DNA from: Aliamphritea hakodatensis
GTDB lineage: Bacteria; Pseudomonadota; Gammaproteobacteria; Pseudomonadales; Balneatricaceae
Length of the DNA stretch: 64,000 nucleotides
Direction of reading: 5' to 3'
Assembly: GCF_024347195.1 (NCBI RefSeq)
Contig: NZ_AP025281.1
Span: forward strand, 4,774,001 to 4,838,000
In this document: in pieces, positions 58,785 to 64,000 of the stretch
Position numbering within the stretch: the stretch's first letter is position 1
Layout: each line of letters starts with the position of its first letter
Made by a program: the position numbers and the translations under genes
The notes under the pieces: model-generated
What the model was told of the DNA's origin: nothing
Databases searched by the model: none
What the model saw: the letters and a program-made list of their open reading frames with translations, nothing else

Positions 58785-59378
58785 ATTTAACAGTAACGCG
58801 ACCATCCGTTGTAACTCCGGGATCAGCAATTCTTCAAACCATGGATTGCGCTTCAGCCATATATTGTTCCGCGGGCTGGGATGCGGCAAGGGCAAATTAC
58901 GAACTTTCCCCGGCTCGGTTTCATAGTATGACTGCCAGTCCTTTACCCGCTCCGTCAGGTTCTGATCACTTTTTCCCAGATGCCATGCCTGCGCATACTG
59001 ACCAATTAACAAATTCAGCTCCAGCGCCGGTAGCGCAGCCAGCATTTTCTCCCGCCATGCCGGGGCACATTCCTTACGGGGTGCCAGATCGCCTGATTTG
59101 CCGGTCCCCGGGTAGCAAAACCCCATAGGTACAATGGCAAAACAATCAGGATCGTAAAAAGTGTCTTTATCTACCCCCAGCCACTGCCGCAACCGGTCGC
59201 CGCTCGGGTCATCAAAGGGAATCCCGCTGGTATGCACCCTGCGTCCCGGCGCCTGCCCGGCAATCAGAATCCGTGCCTGTGCCGATACCTGAAATACCGG
59301 CCGGACACCGTGGGGCAATGCTGGCTCACATAGTCTGCAGGCCCTCGCCTCCCGGCTGATCTCTTCAATACTTTGCAT
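58767..59378 (-). CDS. Uracil-DNA glycosylase superfamily protein
   Basis: 203 residues. Motif 1 GQAPGRRVHTSGIPFDDPSG near residue 40 and motif 3 LPLPHPSPRNN near 162 are those of the UDG family 4/5-like branch. An N-terminal CRLC pair and later cysteines could belong to an iron-sulphur cluster, but a full four-Cys set is not obvious. Whether it is a true uracil glycosylase is not known. The C terminus (NKKRAP) is encoded inside the convergent terminator. Confidence 0.82.
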   Translation of the reverse strand: MQSIEEISREARACRLCEPALPHGVRPVFQVSAQARILIAGQAPGRRVHTSGIPFDDPSGDRLRQWLGVDKDTFYDPDCFAIVPMGFCYPGTGKSGDLAPRKECAPAWREKMLAALPALELNLLIGQYAQAWHLGKSDQNLTERVKDWQSYYETEPGKVRNLPLPHPSPRNNIWLKRNPWFEELLIPELQRMVALLLNKKRAP

Positions 59379-59691
59379 ATGTGCAGCTCTCAGTTACGTC
59401 AGAATGTATACAGCCAAACCGGCCCTGTTACTTCATCCTGTTTGCATCATAGAAGTGATCACAGCGGTAACCAAGCCTGATCATCCGCAAAACCCTGCAA
59501 ACCGTACATATTCCCGCCACCCTGACGAATCACAGCCCGCCGGTAACGGAGTACAGCCCCTGAAGGAAATACATTCTGGTATAAATACTTACCTGAACCG
59601 CCATAAAAGCTGATCTGCAACAAAGAGAATACACATGTTTTTCACAGGGTTATGATAGAATTCTGAATCAAACTAATTATCATTTAAATTA
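59379..59691. other. Intergenic region upstream of cytochrome c peroxidase
   Basis: About 310 bases between divergent genes with no supported gene; the open frame at 59404-59613 has no recognisable product. The right end is A/T-rich and has a Fur-like site. Confidence 0.4.
59668..59682. promoter_or_regulatory. Possible Fur box
   Basis: TCAAACTAATTATCA matches the 7-1-7 Fur consensus (TGATAAT-N-ATTATCA) perfectly in the right half and at four of seven positions in the left. It lies 10 bases before the peroxidase start. Iron control is a guess. Confidence 0.3.
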
Positions 59692-60849
59692 ATGCTTATG
59701 ACCCGATCTACTCCACTGCTCTGCGCCGTTACCCTGATGATCGCTACCACCCAGACTCAGGCGACTGAACCGGCCCAGGCAACCAAAACAGAGCTTGGCA
59801 GGGCACTCTTCTTTGACGTTAACCTGTCAGCAAACCGTAATCAGAGCTGCGCCACCTGCCATGATCCTGGCAACGGCTTTGCAGACCCGCGGGATAACGG
59901 CGTCGCCGGCGCTGCCTCGCTGGGCAGTGACAACTCCTCAGTAGGCGACCGCAATGCTCCGACGGCTTCCTACGCAGCATTCAGCCCGGCTTTTGAACTG
60001 AAAAACGGTAAATATCAGGGCGGTCAGTTTCATGATGGCCGGGTCAATACGCTGGCGGAACAGGCAATGGGCCCGCCCACCAATCCGGTTGAAATGGCGA
60101 TGGCAGACAAACCGGCCATTTTACAGCGCCTGCTTGAAAATACCGCCTACCGGAGCAGCTTTGCAGCCCTCTATGGCCCTAAAGTACTGAACGACGCCGA
60201 ACAGGCATATCTGGCCATGGCGGACAGCATTGAAACCTTTGAGAAAACCGAATTCTTCTCTCCTTTCGATTCCAGGTATGACCGCTACCTGAAGGGCGAA
60301 TACGAACTCAGCGCCCAGGAAGAACTGGGGCGCACGCTGTTTTTCTCTCAGCAATTCACCAACTGTAACCAGTGCCACCAGTTACAAAGCCGTCCGGGGG
60401 CAGATCAGGAAACCTTTACTAACTACCAGTACTTCAATATTGGTACACCGACCAACACCGAACTGCGCAAAGTCAATGGCGTCAGCCCTGCCCATCAGGA
60501 TCTGGGCTTGCTGGACAACCCTGCTGTCACCGATCCCGCACAGGCCGGCAAGTTTAAAGTACCGACCTTACGCAACGTGGCCGTCACCGGTCCGTATATG
60601 CATAACGGTGTCTTCCAGGATCTGCGCACCGTCGTGCTGTTCTACAACAAGTACAACAGCCGCAGCGCTAAACGGCAGATTAACCCGGAAACCACTGCTC
60701 AGTGGCAGGTACCGGAAGTGCCGGAAAACATCGCACTGAAAGAACTGGAATCCGGCCCTGCGCTGGATAACAAACGCATTGATGCCTTGGTCGCCTTTAT
60801 GAAAACCCTGACCGATCAGCGTTATGAGTATTTGCTTGAGAAAAAATAG
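59692..60849 (+). CDS. Dihaem cytochrome c peroxidase (MauG/CCP family)
   Basis: 385 residues, periplasmic. Signal peptide about 1-25 (cleaved near QATEP). Two haem-binding motifs: CATCH at residues 53-57 and CNQCH at 225-229. RNAPTASYAAFSPAF and FKVPTLRNVAVTGPYMHNG (second-haem ligand Met region) are typical. Reduces hydrogen peroxide with electrons from small cytochromes, such as the c5-type one at 36.8 kb. Start at the first of two nearby ATGs is uncertain (59692 or 59698); no clear ribosome-binding site. Confidence 0.92.
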   Translation: MLMTRSTPLLCAVTLMIATTQTQATEPAQATKTELGRALFFDVNLSANRNQSCATCHDPGNGFADPRDNGVAGAASLGSDNSSVGDRNAPTASYAAFSPAFELKNGKYQGGQFHDGRVNTLAEQAMGPPTNPVEMAMADKPAILQRLLENTAYRSSFAALYGPKVLNDAEQAYLAMADSIETFEKTEFFSPFDSRYDRYLKGEYELSAQEELGRTLFFSQQFTNCNQCHQLQSRPGADQETFTNYQYFNIGTPTNTELRKVNGVSPAHQDLGLLDNPAVTDPAQAGKFKVPTLRNVAVTGPYMHNGVFQDLRTVVLFYNKYNSRSAKRQINPETTAQWQVPEVPENIALKELESGPALDNKRIDALVAFMKTLTDQRYEYLLEKK

Positions 60850-60863
60850 ATCGTAATAAACAG

Positions 60864-60889
60864 AAAAGGCGCCATCCGGCGCCTTTTTT
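60864..60889. terminator. Bidirectional terminator after peroxidase and SLC13 genes
   Basis: AAAAGGCGCC-ATCC-GGCGCCTTTTTT, strong stem with A-run and T-run between convergent genes. Confidence 0.88.
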
Positions 60890-60907
60890 ATATGTATGAT
60901 CAAATGA

Positions 60908-62899
60908 TCAGAACACAACGTTCATCATCACAATCAGCACCACCAGGAACAGCAGCGTCATCACACCACCGGCCCGCATAAAGTCAGGTACCCGGTAACC
61001 GCCCGGCCCCATAATCAGTGCATTCACCTGGTGCGTCGGGATCAGGAAGGAGTTTGACGTTGCCAGTGCAACCGTCAGGGCAAACACGGCAGGATCAGCG
61101 CCTGCGCCAATGGCGATATTCACCGCAAGCGGCACCAGCAGCACCGTCGCACCGACATTCGACATAACCAGTGTGAAGAAGGTCGCCAGCACGGCAACTG
61201 CCAGCTGCAATCCCCAGATCGGCATACCGTCCAGTAAACTCAGCGTCTGATCGGCAATCCAGGCGGCGGTTCCGGTCGTTTCGACCGCCATCCCGAGAGG
61301 TATCAGACTGGCTAACAGAAATACCGTTTTCCAACTGACTGACTCGTAAGCTTCTTCAATGCTCATCACCCCGGACAACACCATGCCCACCGCACCGGTT
61401 AACAGTGCAATCGACAGGCGGATATCAGTAAACAGCACCATGGTTAACGCAATCAGGAAGAAACCCAGCGCCCAGCCAACCTTGTGAGGACGTAAATCTT
61501 CTTTCGGATAGTTACTGGTCACTACAATGAAGTTCAGGCTGTCCTGTGCTACACGGTTCAGTGCTTCCCAGGTGGTATGACATACCAGGGTATCACCGGC
61601 CTGAAACTCAACCGTACGGATGCCCTGTCCGGCCATCGACGTTTCCCCTGCCCGGTGCATCGCCACCATCGCCAAACCGTAGGCGTTCCGTAAACGGACA
61701 TCCTGTGCAGACTTACCTACCAGTTGAGAACTTGGCGGAATAACGACTTCAGCAATACCTGCTTTGGCTGCAGACAGTGCTTCAGAAAAGGAATCCAGCT
61801 CCGGACGACGGTCCAGCTCAAAGTCTTCGGTGAACTTATCCAGCGCATCGGCAGACCCCATGACCGCCAGAATGGTATTCGACTCAATACCGACGCTACG
61901 CTCCAGGCCACCGGCACCGATACGGCGGATACCATTGGTAAACTGTGCCGCAGTCACACGTACCTGGTAAGGCCGTTCGATTTCCGCCAGCGTCTTATCA
62001 ACCAGCGTACTGTCTTCCGGTACCCGGACTTCCATCAGCTCATAATCAACACCATAAGTGTCTTTAAAGTATTCCAGCGTACTGACCGCTTTACTGTCGC
62101 CCTCATTGTTTGGCAATACGAAACGGCCGGCAACCACAAAATACAGGATACCGGTCAGCACCAGACAGATACCCACCGGCGTCACGGAAAACAGTGACCA
62201 GGTATCCATTTGCTGATCTGCCGGTAACGCCTGATTAGATGTCAGGATCAGGTCATTCAGCAAAATCAGCGGGCTGGAACCAATCATCGTCATGGTGCCG
62301 CCCAGGATGGCGCAAAACCCCATCGGCATCAGCAACCGCGACATCGGTAAGCCGGTACGCCCTGAAATCCGGCTCACGACCGGCAGGAACAACGCTGCAG
62401 CACCCACGTTCTGCATAAAGCAGGAAATAAAACCCACCGTACTGGAAACGATTGGAATAATCCGTTTCTCGGTACGTCCGCCAACTTTCAGAATCCAGTT
62501 GGCAACCTTACCCATCAGTCCTGTCTTATCCAGACCGGCACCAATGATCATCACGGCAATAATAGAGACAACCGCGTTACTCGAAAAACCATTAAACAGG
62601 GCGGTACTGGGCACCAGCGCTTCTTCCAGCCCCATGATCGGCGCAAACAGCCCGGTCAGGCCCAGCAATACCATAATCAGAACGGCTGCGACATCTACGC
62701 CCACAATCTCAAATGCAAACAGATAAATTGTCAGTATCAATACTGCAGTCACCCAGGCAATTTCTATGCTGGGTACAACCTGACTCATCAGAATGGCTAA
62801 CACCAAAAATACCGCGCCCGCGACGGTTTGTTTCATGGGCAAACGCTTTAACCAACGGAGTGAAGAACTCCGGGATTGCGTTTCTGTGCTTGTATTCAC
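60908..62899 (-). CDS. SLC13/DASS-type permease with two TrkA-C (RCK_C) domains
   Basis: About 663 residues from a GTG at 62899 (GAGGGG upstream); the frame opens at a TTG at 62920. Two membrane halves (roughly 30-245 and 455-660) enclose two cytosolic RCK_C domains (VRVPEDSTLVDKTLAEIERP and VVIPPSSQLVGKSAQDV at their starts). A re-entrant SNT-like motif appears as ATSNSFLIPTHQVNALI near the end and IGSSPLILLND in the first half. Substrates in the family are dicarboxylates, sulfate or silicon; unknown here. Divergent from a LysR regulator. Confidence 0.88.
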   Translation of the reverse strand: MNTSTETQSRSSSLRWLKRLPMKQTVAGAVFLVLAILMSQVVPSIEIAWVTAVLILTIYLFAFEIVGVDVAAVLIMVLLGLTGLFAPIMGLEEALVPSTALFNGFSSNAVVSIIAVMIIGAGLDKTGLMGKVANWILKVGGRTEKRIIPIVSSTVGFISCFMQNVGAAALFLPVVSRISGRTGLPMSRLLMPMGFCAILGGTMTMIGSSPLILLNDLILTSNQALPADQQMDTWSLFSVTPVGICLVLTGILYFVVAGRFVLPNNEGDSKAVSTLEYFKDTYGVDYELMEVRVPEDSTLVDKTLAEIERPYQVRVTAAQFTNGIRRIGAGGLERSVGIESNTILAVMGSADALDKFTEDFELDRRPELDSFSEALSAAKAGIAEVVIPPSSQLVGKSAQDVRLRNAYGLAMVAMHRAGETSMAGQGIRTVEFQAGDTLVCHTTWEALNRVAQDSLNFIVVTSNYPKEDLRPHKVGWALGFFLIALTMVLFTDIRLSIALLTGAVGMVLSGVMSIEEAYESVSWKTVFLLASLIPLGMAVETTGTAAWIADQTLSLLDGMPIWGLQLAVAVLATFFTLVMSNVGATVLLVPLAVNIAIGAGADPAVFALTVALATSNSFLIPTHQVNALIMGPGGYRVPDFMRAGGVMTLLFLVVLIVMMNVVF

Positions 62900-63021
62900 A
62901 GACCTTATTCCCCTCACCAATATTCTTACGGAAAGATTCCGGGCGTAATTCTAGTTATGTTTTGCTATTCTAAAAAACGAAAAAAACAAGCGACTATGAA
63001 CAAAAAAACCGAATTGCGATT

Positions 63022-63855
63022 ATGGATACTGTTTTACTGAAAACCTTCCTTGAGGTCACCCATGCCAGAAACTTCGGCAAAGCCTCAGAAATATTGTGCG
63101 TCGCACCATCCACGGTCAGTGCGCGCATCCGACAACTCGAAGAATTACTCGGCCTGAGCCTGTTTATCCGCAACCATCAACAGGTAAGTTTAACCCCCGC
63201 CGGGGAACACATGGTGCGTCATGCACGCTTTATTCTGAATGCCTGGGAACGGGCTTATGAAGACATTGCCCTGAGTGCCAATCTGAATAAAAGGCTGGTC
63301 GTTGCCGGCACACCCAGCCTGTGGGATATTTTCGTGCAGGACTGGCTGAACGAAGTTCACAGTAAAATGCCGGAACTGGCTCTGCGTGCAGAAGACAGTA
63401 CCACCCTGCGGGTCATGGAAAAGCTGGAAAGGGGGTCCATTGATATCGGCTTTATTTATGAACAGCCAAAACTTGCCAACCTGGTAATCGAAGAACTTAA
63501 ATCCATTCCACTGCAACTGGTATCAACTCAGCCAGGCCTGAATGCTGACCAGGCGACGTCCAGTGGCTATATCCGGGTCGAATGGGGCAGCGTCTTTAAC
63601 TCACTGCATGAGCGCTATTTCCCCCAACGGCCACTGGCCCCGGTACGGGTCAACAGTATGCGCATCGCCATGAAGCTGATGCTAAGCAGCGGTGGCTCCG
63701 CATACTTACCGGTCGTCAGTACCGCAGAGCGGGTCAACAGTGGTGAATTATTTGTGGTTGAAGATGCCCCCCATCTGGAAATGAAAGCTTATGCGGCATA
63801 CTCCCCCCACGGCGAGCATCACGACCTGATCAGGCAACTGCTGGCAATGCTGTAA
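63022..63855 (+). CDS. LysR-family regulator, HdfR-like
   Basis: 277 residues. N-terminal HTH (MDTVLLKTFLEVTHARNFGK, then VAPSTVSARIRQLEELLG) and a substrate-binding domain beginning at about residue 92. The N terminus and the phrase YIRVEWG recall E. coli HdfR. It is divergent from the SLC13 permease gene (122-base gap) and may control it, as LysR proteins often do; no clear T-N11-A site was picked out. Confidence 0.88.
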   Translation: MDTVLLKTFLEVTHARNFGKASEILCVAPSTVSARIRQLEELLGLSLFIRNHQQVSLTPAGEHMVRHARFILNAWERAYEDIALSANLNKRLVVAGTPSLWDIFVQDWLNEVHSKMPELALRAEDSTTLRVMEKLERGSIDIGFIYEQPKLANLVIEELKSIPLQLVSTQPGLNADQATSSGYIRVEWGSVFNSLHERYFPQRPLAPVRVNSMRIAMKLMLSSGGSAYLPVVSTAERVNSGELFVVEDAPHLEMKAYAAYSPHGEHHDLIRQLLAML

Positions 63856-63887
63856 GCCCTGCTTATTACGCCCGGTTTACAGGCAAT

Positions 63888-63913
63888 AAAAAAGCGCCCT
63901 CAGGCGCTTTTTT
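63888..63913. terminator. Bidirectional terminator after the LysR gene
   Basis: AAAAAAGCGCC-CTCA-GGCGCTTTTTT between two convergent genes. Confidence 0.88.
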
Positions 63914-63933
63914 AATTCACAGAGTAAGCAATC

Positions 63934-64000
63934 TTACATCTCACCTGCGCTGTACTTGTCAGCCATATCTTCCAGAGAGATTGCTGTCAGCTTGCTTGCC
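63934..64000 (-). CDS. C-terminal end of a probable class II fructose-bisphosphate aldolase
   Basis: Only the last 22 codons are inside the window, reading ASKLTAISLEDMADKYSAGEM then TAA. Class II aldolases of the proteobacterial type end in a similar way (QASKIKxIxLxxMAxRYxxGxL). The match is short, so the call is tentative. Confidence 0.5.
   Translation of the reverse strand, partial: ASKLTAISLEDMADKYSAGEM

Overview
The window looks like a chromosomal segment of a marine gammaproteobacterium of the Oceanospirillales type (Oceanospirillaceae-like). This is judged from protein character, the 407-residue EF-Tu, and gene order shared with Pseudomonas and its relatives (birA-coaX-tRNAs-tuf-tRNA-Trp-secE-nusG-rpl-rpoBC; thyA-lgt-permease-NRDE-ptsP-rppH-HAD; cytochrome c5 near rep; comM-ubiK-amt/glnK). 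The genus cannot be fixed without a 16S comparison.

Layout. 1-10.6 kb: the minus-strand translation/transcription block (5' part of rpoC, rpoB, rplL, rplJ, rplA, rplK, nusG, secE, tRNA-Trp, tuf and four tRNAs), with an L10 leader and a readable promoter ahead of the tRNA-tuf unit. 10.6-21.6 kb: housekeeping genes (a small membrane-anchored protein, coaX, birA, folA, thyA, lgt, TauE/SafE permease, NRDE protein, ptsP, rppH, HAD phosphatase, SDR). 21.6-28.7 kb: an accessory stretch with a dimethylglycine/sarcosine-dehydrogenase-like FAD-GcvT enzyme followed by two remnant copies of a related gene's 3' end, a histidine-containing membrane protein that seems frameshifted near its start, and a MocR regulator divergent from a DJ-1/PfpI protein across a perfect 24-bp palindrome. 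28.8-32.2 kb: an overlapping operon of a ferric-reductase-like flavocytochrome and a two-component system. 32.6-36.4 kb: a TetR-like gene and an ABC1 kinase lying between tRNA relics, an intact Asp-Thr-Arg tRNA cluster, and a strange Flp-prepilin/Gly-Ser-repeat/TM protein. 36.8-45.3 kb: cytochrome c5, rep, an EAL protein, comM, ubiK, and amt-glnK behind sigma-54 and NtrC-like sites.

45.3-51.7 kb: a complete minus-strand rRNA operon (16S-tRNA-Ala-23S-5S) with a textbook promoter, boxA sites and processing stems. It is trailed by an unusual decaying tandem array made of 5S 3'-end plus terminator units. 51.8-54.5 kb: an arsenate operon arsR-gapdh-arsJ with a candidate operator. 54.6-64 kb: astA, a CpxRA/CpxP-like envelope stress set, a uracil-DNA-glycosylase-like gene, a dihaem cytochrome c peroxidase, an SLC13 permease divergent from an HdfR-like LysR regulator, and the last codons of a probable class II fructose-bisphosphate aldolase.

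Most of the window is conserved core. The oddities are the Flp-Gly/Ser protein, the duplicated 3' ends at 21.7-22.2 kb, the rrn terminator array, the tRNA fossils, and the apparent frameshift at 25.2 kb. No CRISPR array, intact insertion sequence or prophage was seen. All functional assignments come from reading motifs and remembered family features; no database search was run.
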